Source of the DNA: Candidatus Poribacteria bacterium
GTDB taxonomy: Bacteria; Poribacteria; WGA-4E; WGA-3G
Direction of reading: 5' to 3'
Length of the DNA: 34,213 nt
Assembly: GCA_012271015.1 (NCBI GenBank)
Contig: JAAXHD010000335.1
Location: 1-34,213, forward strand
Positions within the stretch are counted from its first letter, which is position 1; the number at the start of each line of letters is the position of its first letter. Made by a program: the position numbers and the translations under genes. This document shows, piece after piece, positions 1 through 8,976 of this stretch. The notes beneath the pieces are model-generated. The model was not told the origin of the DNA. It worked only from the letters and a program-made list of their open reading frames with translations, and did not search any database.

Positions 1-33
1 ATAACTCTTAAAACTGAAACGCTCTGAATGTAA

Positions 34-271
34 ACACTACCTAGGAATCTGGACGAACTCATCCAGCAGAAGGAAGAGAATCAGATGGATGCGGGGTTAC
101 TCACAATAACGCTTGAACCAGCGGGCTTTGCCGGATTACCGCTACCAGAAGCTTTCCCGTTGAACATACCCGAAGATGGTGATGAGGATGAAATTCCAGA
201 GGGGTTTCCCATTCCCAGACGGTTTCCCACTACCGGAAGGCTTTCCACTTGCAGGCGGTTCTGAGGAATAG
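34..271 (+). pseudogene. 3' end of an unrecognised gene, frameshifted
   Basis: An open frame after the stops at 25-33 reads an acidic, Leu/Pro-rich protein (NLDELIQQKEENQ... then LPLPEAFPLNIPEDGDEDE). At a GGGG run (201-204) the sensible frame changes. Beyond it, the next frame continues the same Phe-Pro pattern (GFPFPDGFPLPEGFPLAGG) and ends SEE-stop at 269-271. Removing one G from the run restores a single continuous reading, so a +1 homopolymer insertion is the simplest explanation. In the unshifted frame the ORF would end in basic residues unlike what precedes. The repeated GFPxPxGFPLPEG tail is low complexity. Function is not recognised. The 5' part lies outside the window or is decayed by the stops at 25-33. 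Confidence 0.45.
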
Positions 272-489
272 AAGTAGAAGCCGAACTCATTATTGAGGGA
301 TTTATCGTGACTGGGTCTAAAGAGGCACAGATTCACAATTACAGCTGAGCCATTATGGGAATTTCAGAATTTCTCATAGGCTTGGCTGTTCTGCGTTCTT
401 CTGGTAAACTCGATCTCTGTGTCAACGGGAAAATCTAATTGAGCGTTAAAACCCACCAATCGGATTCCAGTGGAGGTTCAAATCTCTTC

Positions 490-3189
490 ATGAAATTTTG
501 CTTATATTCTGCTCTGTGTGTTATGCTCATGATGCAGTTCTCTGTTTCCGCTGAAACGGACAATGAAAAAGAAGATACGTCCCCAAAAACGAAAAGAAGC
601 ATCTGGCAGCGAATCTTTCCGCGTACAGGTGATATAGAAGGCACAATCCTCCAACACGGCACCGACACTGCATTCGTTGAAGCAGAAGTGCGTATCGTTG
701 AAACCGATCAGCAGCAAAAAACAGGTAAAGACGGAACGTTTCGCTTCATCGAAATTCCTGTCGGAACATATACGCTGTCGATATCCCATCCAACTTACAA
801 TACCCCCACAGAAATTCCGATTGAGATTCGCGCAGGTGAGACGCTCCGCGGGAGGTTCTACCCTGGTGCCGCTGTTCCATTTATCAATACTACCGATAGC
901 GGAGATATAGACGGGTACGTTTACAGCCAAACAACCGGAAAACCGCTTGCTGAGGCAGAAGTCCGTTTCATCGAAATTGACGTGTCTGGAAGAACAGATG
1001 CCTCTGGAAACTTTCGGTTTATCGCTATCGCTCCTGGGACTTATACTTTGTCAATTACACACGCAACACACAAGATACCGACGATTACCAGAGTAGCGGT
1101 AACAGCGGGTGGGACCACGCAGGTAAAGATATACCTCGGCACAGGGATAAGACTTGAAACGGTTGTGGTGGAGGGGCAACGGCTTTCGCCGACGATTAGC
1201 CGCAAAGAGATTCGAGGCAGTGATCTGATTCGGATTCCCGGTACGGGACGTGATGCCCTTAAAGGACTCACGACATTGCCGAGCATCGGTATTCCCAACG
1301 ATATTTTCGGCATCCTCTATATCCGGGGGAGTGCACCGGGAGAGACGCTCCTTTATCTGGATAGAACGCCGCTCGGTTATCCGTTTCACTATGCTGGACT
1401 TTTTTCAACGATTAACTCACATAGTATTGAGGACATCCGTATATATGCTGGCGGGTACAGTGCGGAATTCGGGTTAGATTCGCAATCGGTGATTGACATC
1501 CGTTCGCGCGAGCATTTGGAAAAGAGGTGGGCAGGCGCGCTCGATCTGAACATTATATCGCCCGCCGGTTTCGTTGAAGCCAAAATTGGGGACAAAGGCT
1601 ACGCGTCTATCGCTGGACGCTTCACCATCTATAACCTAATTCTTGGACGTTTCTTCGATTGGGTCTTTCCTACATGGTCGGATTATCAACTCAAATTTGC
1701 CTATCAACTTACACCGAAGCATCATCTGACACTCAACGGCTTGGGAGCGATAGATCACTTCGACTTCTCCAATTTTGGGTCAGAAGGGACCCAAGAAGCG
1801 GATGATGTTTTCGCTTATTTCAAAAATGGGTTTGAAGCGGAAGGTATTCACCTGCGCTCCGATTTCACAGATAAACTCACATCTCACCTCTCTCTGACGC
1901 GTTCCCACAACTTTCTCAACATCAACTTCGGCAGTGCCGCCTCCTATGACGATAAAACTGAGAATGAAGGGTTCATCTACAACCTAACGATCAATACACC
2001 CATGTATACCCTTCGCGAAGACGTGTCCTACAGATTAACACCCAAGTTTCAATTGGAACCCGGATTTCTTCTCGCTTTCAGTCCATCTAAAAGCCGGACA
2101 CATACAGTTTCTCCAGAAACGATAGATTTTGACGAGGAGGCGGAACCGTCATGGATACGGAAGTTTGACGAATTTAGCTACCCATTTCGGCGCGCTGAAG
2201 GGTATCTTCAGGCTCGCTATGATCTGCTCTCATTTTTATCCATGGCTCTTGGTGTACGACTCGATTATCTCAACCTGACAGAGCAACTTTCCATTCAGCC
2301 TCGTGGCAGTCTGAGTTTCACGTTGCCAACGACCTCTACGCTCCGGTTTGCCTACGGTAGATATGAACGGAGTCCCTTGGCATATCAGGTGTTAAAATCG
2401 GATGGAAACCGAGACCTAAAATCCAGCGTGACCGAGCATTACATCATGGAATTGGAACATGAATTGTCCGCACGAACAGAGTTCAAATTCGCGCTCTATT
2501 ACAAAGACATGCAGAAATTGGTCACGAGATTCATTAATCTTGACGCGTTTTTTGACGACTCGGACGATGCGGTTACAACAGATTATTTCAATCAAGGGAC
2601 AGGATTCGTGAGTGGGGCAGAGATATTTCTGCGGCACCGTGTGAGCGAAAAATTCTTCGGATGGCTATCATACGCTTATACCCACACCGAGCGGCGCGAG
2701 ACATCCGACGCTGCCTACACGCCGTTTCTCTTTGATAACACACATATCGTCAGTATCGTTGCCAACTACAGTCCAACGGTGAAAACTGAGATCGGGGCGA
2801 AGTGGCAATATTCCAGTGGTACCACCGCAGTGCCGTTAAGCAATCTTATTACGGTTCAGGATCCTGTGACGGCAGGGATGCATCCACTCATTTCTGATGT
2901 CGCAGGCGCGATTTTTCCGACAGAATTTCCGTCTTATCACCGCTTGGATCTTCGTCTTAGTGAGAAAAGGACTTTGTGGAGACTTCCTGTGACAGCATAT
3001 ACCGAAATTTTGAATGTGTACCATCGGAAAAATAAAATCAGATTTCATTTGGCTAATAGACTTTTGGAGGAACTCGAAACGTCGGAGTTTGAGGAGGCCC
3101 CGGACGAACTGGATTTCAAAATCGATGAGTATTTCGAGATCCCACAGCTTGGCTTTACTTTTTCTGCCGGACTCATCTATGAATTTTGA
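490..3189 (+). CDS. TonB-dependent receptor-like outer membrane protein with two carboxypeptidase-regulatory-like domains
   Basis: Predicted outer-membrane receptor of 899 aa. I chose the ATG at 490 because GGAGG lies 13 nt upstream and a signal peptide follows at once (MKFCLYSALCVMLMMQFSVSA, cleavage after VSA). A TTG at 439 would put 17 hydrophilic residues before it. After the signal come two CarboxypepD_reg-like Ig-fold repeats (about residues 40-115 and 120-205), each with the pattern V/I..TD..G.FRF..I..GTYTLSI. Then comes a Plug domain (about 210-330: IRGSAPGETLLYLDRTPLG, then GGYSAEFG). The rest is a beta-barrel rich in alternating aromatic strands, ending LGFTFSAGLIYEF with the terminal Phe expected for BAM-inserted proteins. 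No TonB box is certain; LETVVVEGQ precedes the plug. Substrate unknown. The gene is intact while neighbours on both sides are damaged. Confidence 0.9.
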   Translation: MKFCLYSALCVMLMMQFSVSAETDNEKEDTSPKTKRSIWQRIFPRTGDIEGTILQHGTDTAFVEAEVRIVETDQQQKTGKDGTFRFIEIPVGTYTLSISHPTYNTPTEIPIEIRAGETLRGRFYPGAAVPFINTTDSGDIDGYVYSQTTGKPLAEAEVRFIEIDVSGRTDASGNFRFIAIAPGTYTLSITHATHKIPTITRVAVTAGGTTQVKIYLGTGIRLETVVVEGQRLSPTISRKEIRGSDLIRIPGTGRDALKGLTTLPSIGIPNDIFGILYIRGSAPGETLLYLDRTPLGYPFHYAGLFSTINSHSIEDIRIYAGGYSAEFGLDSQSVIDIRSREHLEKRWAGALDLNIISPAGFVEAKIGDKGYASIAGRFTIYNLILGRFFDWVFPTWSDYQLKFAYQLTPKHHLTLNGLGAIDHFDFSNFGSEGTQEADDVFAYFKNGFEAEGIHLRSDFTDKLTSHLSLTRSHNFLNINFGSAASYDDKTENEGFIYNLTINTPMYTLREDVSYRLTPKFQLEPGFLLAFSPSKSRTHTVSPETIDFDEEAEPSWIRKFDEFSYPFRRAEGYLQARYDLLSFLSMALGVRLDYLNLTEQLSIQPRGSLSFTLPTTSTLRFAYGRYERSPLAYQVLKSDGNRDLKSSVTEHYIMELEHELSARTEFKFALYYKDMQKLVTRFINLDAFFDDSDDAVTTDYFNQGTGFVSGAEIFLRHRVSEKFFGWLSYAYTHTERRETSDAAYTPFLFDNTHIVSIVANYSPTVKTEIGAKWQYSSGTTAVPLSNLITVQDPVTAGMHPLISDVAGAIFPTEFPSYHRLDLRLSEKRTLWRLPVTAYTEILNVYHRKNKIRFHLANRLLEELETSEFEEAPDELDFKIDEYFEIPQLGFTFSAGLIYEF

Positions 3190-3198
3190 TATGCTCAC

Positions 3199-3303
3199 TT
3201 ATAGTAAATCTTAGAATTACTTATACACTCTACATCGGCGAGGTTAGGAAACCTCACCTACCAGGAGCGGAGAGTGTCTATTTATTTTTAGGATCCATCA
3301 TAA
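3199..3303 (+). repeat. MITE-like palindromic element, family A copy 1
   Basis: Begins TTATAGTAAATCTTAGAATT and ends with CATCATAA, a degraded partner of the left end. The centre is a hairpin (AGGTT-AGG-AACCT inside 3238-3258) followed by TACCAGG, and then a T-rich stretch. Size and order match copy 2 at 16047-16152 (105 against 106 bp). It lies 9 bp after the receptor stop codon. Confidence 0.7.
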
Positions 3304-3370
3304 AAGGTTGAAATCCACCTCAAAAGATGCTATCATGCGGTTACAGTATTGAGCAGAAAAGGGGCTTGAA

Positions 3371-4180
3371 ATGAAAAAACCTGTCTTTCTAATTCTTATC
3401 GGTATAGGCGTTGCGCTTCTGGTTGTCGGAATCGTCTTTGTCGTCCCGTGGTTCGGTAAGATGTTAGACGAGATGGAACAGATAACCGAACAACATATAC
3501 AACACAGGCGCGCCTTAAGAATGTCTGCTCGCGAACCATTGAATGAAAAGCAACAAAAACTTCTGTCCCAACTCCTTGAAATCACAGATGAAACCCAAGC
3601 ATCACAAAATCCAAACGATTTAGAAGAAGTTTTGTCAAGCGAACCTTATCTGGCATATTTGAAAGCACAGGAAGGTGAGGATTACGAAGATTTTCTGGGG
3701 TATGTCAACGCAATACCGACAGAAAACATGAAAGCCACCGCCCGCTCCAGAATCAAAGCCACACTCGGAACGGATAAAGGAGATACAGAATTAGATGTAT
3801 GGACGAATTACTATTTTATCGTCCGAGAGTGGGGGATCACGGTTGAAGACCCGACTGACAACATAAGAGAACTTAATGAACTCCAACAGACCCACCTGAT
3901 AGAACCCTTAATGGAGAGCGATCCAGAGGTATCCGACTTGCATACCAAAATCGTCCACATCGGGATGTCTTCTATATTCATGACAGAAGACAACAACGTA
4001 TTCAAAGATGTTTGGCGTGAACGCATAGAGACACACGGAGAACAAGAAGGACTTTTGCGGTGCGCAATTGTCACGCCCGATGAATTCGCACTGATGCGCT
4101 CATTTTTTGGGGATATGACAACTTTCAAAGAATGGATCCTCGCACGTCCCGAACCTGAATTCCAAGAACCAGAACAATAG
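3371..4180 (+). CDS. Single-pass membrane-anchored protein of unknown function
   Basis: A 269-aa protein not recognised by family. Residues 5-30 form one strong transmembrane helix (VFLILIGIGVALLVVGIVFVV) after a short basic N-terminus (MKK), so the roughly 235-residue remainder should face the periplasm or be held at the membrane. That remainder is hydrophilic and Glu-rich, apparently mostly helical (RRALRMSAREPLNEKQQKLL), with no Cys pairs or catalytic motif I can name. An AAAAGGGG tract lies just upstream of the ATG. It stands between the receptor and the ABC permease in the same direction, separated from them by about 180 and 130 bp, so co-transcription is possible but not shown. Confidence 0.75.
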   Translation: MKKPVFLILIGIGVALLVVGIVFVVPWFGKMLDEMEQITEQHIQHRRALRMSAREPLNEKQQKLLSQLLEITDETQASQNPNDLEEVLSSEPYLAYLKAQEGEDYEDFLGYVNAIPTENMKATARSRIKATLGTDKGDTELDVWTNYYFIVREWGITVEDPTDNIRELNELQQTHLIEPLMESDPEVSDLHTKIVHIGMSSIFMTEDNNVFKDVWRERIETHGEQEGLLRCAIVTPDEFALMRSFFGDMTTFKEWILARPEPEFQEPEQ

Positions 4181-4309
4181 AACCTACCCAACGCCAATTC
4201 TGGCACCTGAAAATCCAATTAACGGGAATTGATTTCAAGAGCACCAAATCCTCTTAACAGCGAATGAAGAACGTCCATATCGTAATACAGCATTAAAGGG
4301 GGATCCAAT

Positions 4310-5472
4310 ATGTTAATGACATTGATTCAAAAAGAGATTCTGCATCATATCCTGAGCATCCGGTTCGTCGCGCTTCTACTGATGTGTCTTTTGCTCGTCC
4401 CACTGACCCTTTCCACCAATTACCGAAATTATCGCCAGAACTTAATGGATTACCAAGAAGCCGTTAAACTCGCAAACATTAAAGAAACCACCATGAACCC
4501 AGGGATGCCCCTGGAACCTGAACTGGAACTTTCTAAACTCTTCCTTAAACCGACTCCCTTGAGTGTATTCGCAAATGGATTAGCAGATGCATTACCGGGT
4601 TATCTTGGCATGACACGCAATGGAATTACGCAAGGGGCACCCGCCCTAACTTCTTCTCTCTCCTATCTGTTAGGGGATATTTAGGGGATATTGATTTCCT
4701 GTTTGTAGTCGGTATTGTCTTTAGTCTACTCGCGTTACTGTTTACGTTCGATGCCGTTGCTGGAGAAAGAGAAGCAGGCACCCTTCGGATTACCTTAGCA
4801 AACTCCCTGCCGCGCGACCTCTTTTTATGGAGCAAATTGATTGGCGGATACGTGGTGTTTGTCGTTCCGTTTTTAATATCGTTGTTGTTCGGTTTACTGA
4901 TACTTGTCTGGCAAGGCTTTCCTCTCGGCGAACCTGAAATTTTCCCGAGAGTCCTCGGTTTAACCCTTATTTCATTGCTGTATATAGGTGTGTTTTTTGG
5001 AATCGGCACAGTGATTTCCACCTACTTAGACAATTCTAAGACGGCACTCATCGTTGCCTTTACTGTCTGGGTGTTTGCAGTATTGATTACGCCACGCGTC
5101 GGATTTCTCGATGCCAAACTCATCACGCCAATACGGACTTCACAGAGCGTCTATATGGAAAAAGCATCCATGCGAGACGATTTCAACGCAGCACTCAAAG
5201 AGGAAGAATATAAAATGGTCATGAAAGTACCCCCGAATGAGAAGGGGCACATACACATAAGCGATGAGATTTCAAAGAAAATTACTGAACATATGAAACC
5301 TTTTGAAGAAGAATATAGATCGAAATTCCAGAACCATGCCAACAAATTGGATCGGAATTATAAACGTGAAACTGAACGGCAAGAACAGGTGGGGTAGATG
5401 CTTTCTCGACTCACCCCGACATCTCCCTTAATTTACATAACTACAAACTTGACCCAGAATGGCAGCGCATAA
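4310..5472 (+). pseudogene. ABC-2 type (COG1277-like) permease, broken by an 11-bp tandem duplication and an in-frame stop
   Basis: Membrane subunit of an ABC-2 exporter. Frame one covers 4310-4684: an N-terminal TM (FVALLLMCLLLVPLTLS), then a periplasmic stretch. It stops exactly at a perfect duplication of TTAGGGGATAT (4670-4680 and 4681-4691). Removing one copy joins it directly to the second frame, giving LLGDIDFLFVVGIVF. Downstream are EREAGTLR, typical of the family, and four TMs up to residue FAVLITPRVG. A TAG at 5395-5397 follows a charged helical region. Reading on gives MLSRLTPTSPLIYITTNL, which resembles the family segment before the last TM, but the last TM is missing and BNR-like sequence begins near 5455. 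So the gene has two inactivating changes plus a lost C-terminus. Start supported by AAAGGGGGATCC upstream. Confidence 0.8.
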
Positions 5473-5879
5473 TGGAAGACTTTATATCGTCTCCGTGGAT
5501 GAAATATTCACTTCAGTTGATCGGGGTGAAACATGGCATACGCTGGGTCCTCGACCAAAAGGACACACAGTTGGACTCATCATTACAGACGCACTCCAAG
5601 ATGTCGATTCACAAGCAAATCTCACGATGTATCTGGCACTCAGGGATGAAGGGATTTTCCGATCTACAGACGGTGGGACACACTGGCACCCACTTAACGA
5701 TGGATTGACAGGCGAGATAATTTCCGCAGTGGCTACCGTTGGTTGGACGCTCGTCGTCAATGGAAACAGATTGTTTCAGAAGTGCCTGATGAAATCAATG
5801 CTCTCGCCATTGCTAACAATAAGCTTTATAGTGCGACTGAAGATCGCGGGATATTGCACATCGCGCTTGAAGGGGAATA
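5459..5879 (+). pseudogene. Fragment of a BNR/YCF48-like beta-propeller protein, frameshifted
   Basis: The frame from 5459 reads GRLYIVSVDEIFTSVDRGETWHTLG and then ALRDEGIFRSTDGGTHWHPLNDGLT. Both carry the Asp-box pattern (S-x-D-x-G-x-T-W), as in sialidase/BNR or photosystem-assembly-like propellers. After TVGWTLVV near 5758 the coherent frame changes. From 5761 another frame gives WKQIVSEVPDEINALAIANN and ends DRGILHIALEGE-stop at 5877-5879. The expected linker between these blades is absent, so a deletion of a length not divisible by three is likely. No start codon with a binding site is present: the ATG at 5459 follows a stop and lies at the junction with the broken permease. It looks like the C-terminal blades of a longer protein, displaced next to the permease. 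Confidence 0.65.
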
Positions 5880-6055
5880 GTCGTATTACGAGGAGAACAA
5901 TAAAACCTACTATATAACCGGCACCGGACGAGTTCTGAAAACTCACCTGGTGCCAGTTCTTTTGCAGGGCACAATTTGTCTGGATAATTTTAATTGATTT
6001 TTTTAAAACCTTCGGATTAAAAAACCCCGTAGGTTATTTTTATTGGAGAGAAAAA

Positions 6056-7830
6056 ATGGATAGCAACAACACACAGTCCCCCAACACAGAATCAGAATAT
6101 CGTCCTTCCGCCGTAAAGACGTTGCGTCGTTTTTTCTTTGTGGCGTGGCGAGTGAGTCCATTCGGAGCAATTGCTCAGGCACTCCTAACACTCGTCCACG
6201 GGTTCATCCCTATTGGTATCCTCTGGGCAAGTCGGGGACTGGTGAATCTTATCACAGCGATCTTCGCCAAGGAAACGGAACCGAGTTTAGAGACCGCCGC
6301 GCCGTGGGTAGTCGCATTGGTCGGTTTGGCACTTTTTAGAAATATAACTGGCACTTATGACGGTTACCTACGATGGAAGATGCAGAACCGCATTAAAGTC
6401 CATCAACAGCACGCCTTACTGGAAGCCGCGACACATATCGACTTCGCCCTCTTCGATCAGCCACAAACCTACGATCTGATACAACGGGCGCGACAGGCTT
6501 TGGACCATCGACTCACCAATTTTCTGCGATTTCTAACGGAAATTGGACAACTCTGTGTAACACTCGTGGGATACGGTGTTCTCCTGTGGATCGCGGATCC
6601 GCTGCTCGTGCTTGTGGTGGTATTGCCGGCAATCCCTTCTGCTTGGTTCAAAGTTAGAACAGCCGAAAAGGCATACACCTACAATTACCATACAACCCCT
6701 GTACGTCGCATGATGGATTATATGATCGCTCTACTACTCGGTTCCTCCTCTGGTCAGGAAGTCCGACTCTATGGACTCTTCGATCGCTTTTTTGGACGCT
6801 GGCGTACGAACCATCGTAAATGGAGGAAGGAGTCCGTCTCAATGATTTGGACGGAAATACGGGCTTCTACCGGCACAACGATCGCCGAAATCGTCGCCTA
6901 TGCAATAGCAATCGGCATACTCGCCGCCCGCATTGTAGACGATAATCTCACGCTTGGAGATTACGTTGTGCTTACCGGTGCCGCGGCAACCTTTCAAGGA
7001 AATATGGAGGGATTGCTCGGAAGCATACAAAACATACTCGTAGACTTACCCCTGCTTCGCGATTTGCATTCCTTCTTAGAGCGTGCAGAAAAAACCCGCA
7101 CCCAGGCAGGAACCGAGATATTTCCGATACCCTTACAGCAAGGCGTAGAGGTTCGCAATCTACGCTTCCGGTACCCGGGGTCAACCGATGATGTACTACA
7201 GGACATAAACTCTCATGTACGTCCTGGGGAAGTCGTCAGTATCGTAGGCGTTAACGGTGCGGGAAAATCGACACTCATCAAATTGTTGCTCGGTCTCTAC
7301 CAACCCGATGACGGATCAATCCGCTATGATGGCGTAGATGCGGCATCAGTTGCGCCAGAGCAGATAGCCCTTAACTGCGCCTCCGTTTTCCAAGACTTTA
7401 CTTGGTTCCGCCGCCCTGTGCGAGAAGAACTTGTGCCGGGCCCGCCAGGTCTCCACGCAGACTCACAGCAGGTTACGAGACAACTCTGGGTCCCACCTTT
7501 GGAGGACGCGATCTCTCCGGTGGCGAATGGCAACGTCTCGCAACAGCCCGGAGTTTTATGCGAGAATCCCCATGGCTGGTTGTCCTCGATGAACCGACCG
7601 CGGCATTGGACCCGTTGGCTGAACAAGCGGTCTATGAACGATTCATTGAACGAAGCAAAGGGCGCACATCGGTGTTAATTTCACACCGTCTCTCATCCGT
7701 ACGCACCTGTGATCGGATCCTCGTCATTGATAATGGAACAATTGTTGAGGATGGAGATCATGAGACGCTATTGGCAAAAGACGGACTGTATGCTCAGTTT
7801 TTCAGAGCACAAGCGCAATGGTATCTTTAA
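6056..7830 (+). pseudogene. ABC exporter (fused permease/ATPase) with an internal deletion and frameshift
   Basis: Half-transporter of the multidrug/lipid exporter type, about 590 aa when joined. The start at 6056 has GGAGAG seven bases upstream. The membrane domain (about residues 25-330) and first half of the ATPase are in one frame, with Walker A GVNGAGKST (near 7250) and Q-loop FQDF (near 7390). The frame then degenerates after VREELVPG. The next frame resumes at LTAGYETTLG (near 7460) and carries the signature LSGGEWQR, Walker B LVVLDEPTAALDP and H-loop LISHR, ending QAQWYL. Between Q-loop and signature the joined protein is perhaps 20 or more residues short of the helical subdomain usually there. 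So a deletion with frame change near 7400-7455 fits better than a single-base error. All other catalytic motifs are intact, so the lesion appears recent. Confidence 0.8.
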
Positions 7831-7939
7831 TTTTACCTTGCAGATAAGGAACGCGAGTTAGAACTTTGACGTTCTTCGTGTTCGAGTTGAAGAAACACCC
7901 CAGCAAGGGGAAATTGAGGAAATACCCAAGCAAAAACAC

Positions 7940-7965
7940 CCTGCAAAAACACCCTGCGCCGTTGT
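7940..7965. repeat. Short tandem duplication (13-bp unit)
   Basis: AAAAACACCCTGC occurs twice back to back, and a related AAACACCCCAGC lies shortly upstream. It sits in the 217-bp gap between the convergent exporter remnant and dehydrogenase, where I see no gene. A half-copy of the family B palindrome (CTGCTGACTACTGATTGCC, near 8016-8034) follows. Confidence 0.5.
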
Positions 7966-8047
7966 TGCAGGCTTACAGTTATGCACTACGCGTAAATCCG
8001 CCTATCTTTTTCGCCTGCTGACTACTGATTGCCAACATGGCGATTCG

Positions 8048-8929
8048 TTATTCCGATTTAAGATTCTTTGCTAAAATGTCAATCAACCCTGTCAAGTTCG
8101 GAAACTCGTCACGTGCCTCAGGTGGAAGATCCGCGAGATGCGTGTCCCCAACAAACCGATACATATCCGCCGCGCCTGTCAAGATATTCGGTGTCAACCC
8201 GACATGCGCAAAGGTTGCCGAAATTTCTTCCATTTCACCGATCCAGCGTCTCGCTTTCGGGGGCATACCCGGCAGTCCTTTTTCCATCCTTTCAAAAAGT
8301 GCCGATTGACTCAATTGAAACTCCGCAGTGAGTGCCTCTGAAACGCCTAAAACGGATGCCGCTGTGAGCAATTCGGTGCAGAGTGCTGTTAACCCTTTTG
8401 TCAGGGAGGCGTAGCACATCTTAATCGCCGAGGCGAGTCCTATCTCCTCGCCGAGAGCTCGCACATCTAATCCATAATTGTTGAGTTTTGAGAATAGGTC
8501 GAGGTTAGGCCCCGATGTGTAGAACCGCGTCGCTCCTTGTGTGCGAGGTGGCGGACCAATGATAGACGCATCGACGAACGTTCCACCTGCCGAGGTGATG
8601 ATCTCACCCAATTTACGAACCGTCTGTGGCGCGATGGCGTTGCAATCGGCATAGGCTAATGTCGTGTCTACCTTCTGTAACGCTTCTGCAACCATAGACG
8701 CCGCGGACATCGCCTGTGCGGGCACCATGATTGAGAGGATAAGATCGGCTTCCGTGACGAATTGTGGATACGTCGGCACGTCCACAATACCTGCTTTCTC
8801 AGCAAGCTGCTGAGTGCGTTGACTTCTTCCCTCCAAACAGGTGGTGACACGCAAACCGTTTTGACGGAGCACATTCCCGACGGTATGTCCCATATCACCT
8901 GGGCTTAAAATTCCAACAGTGCTGAGCAT
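8048..8929 (-). CDS. NAD(P)-binding 6-phosphogluconate dehydrogenase-like oxidoreductase (DUF1932 C-terminus)
   Basis: A 293-aa beta-hydroxyacid dehydrogenase-like enzyme. The N-terminus has the dinucleotide fold (VGILSPGDMGHTVGNVL, a GxxxxG variant with a Pro). The middle has the loop FVDASIIGPPP, which corresponds to the substrate-binding D-x-x-x-x-G region of this superfamily. The Lys in ASAIKMCYASLTKG is at the position of the usual catalytic Lys (G-x-x-x-K-x-x-x-N). The C-terminal helices (KGLTALCTELLTAASVLGV) match the DUF1932 branch found in uncharacterised dehydrogenases. GAGGAGAT lies 6 nt before the ATG. It is last in the minus-strand run after the nickel transporter-like gene (47-bp gap), so co-transcription is plausible. 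Substrate cannot be stated. Confidence 0.88.
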   Translation of the reverse strand: MLSTVGILSPGDMGHTVGNVLRQNGLRVTTCLEGRSQRTQQLAEKAGIVDVPTYPQFVTEADLILSIMVPAQAMSAASMVAEALQKVDTTLAYADCNAIAPQTVRKLGEIITSAGGTFVDASIIGPPPRTQGATRFYTSGPNLDLFSKLNNYGLDVRALGEEIGLASAIKMCYASLTKGLTALCTELLTAASVLGVSEALTAEFQLSQSALFERMEKGLPGMPPKARRWIGEMEEISATFAHVGLTPNILTGAADMYRFVGDTHLADLPPEARDEFPNLTGLIDILAKNLKSE

Positions 8930-8976
8930 AGATTACATCTCCTCTCTTTTTCGACATCACTTGCGCAAAATCTATC

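Noticed and set aside
81..336. Minus-strand Ser/Gly/Pro-rich ORFs at the window start
   Set aside because: They are the reverse of the plus-strand Phe-Pro repeat and have no start signals.
354..379. Imperfect inverted repeat upstream of the receptor gene
   Set aside because: Arms match weakly and A/T-rich chance pairing explains it; no regulator suggested.
439..489. TTG start of the TonB receptor at 439
   Set aside because: It would put 17 hydrophilic residues before a signal peptide and has no binding site; ATG 490 fits both.
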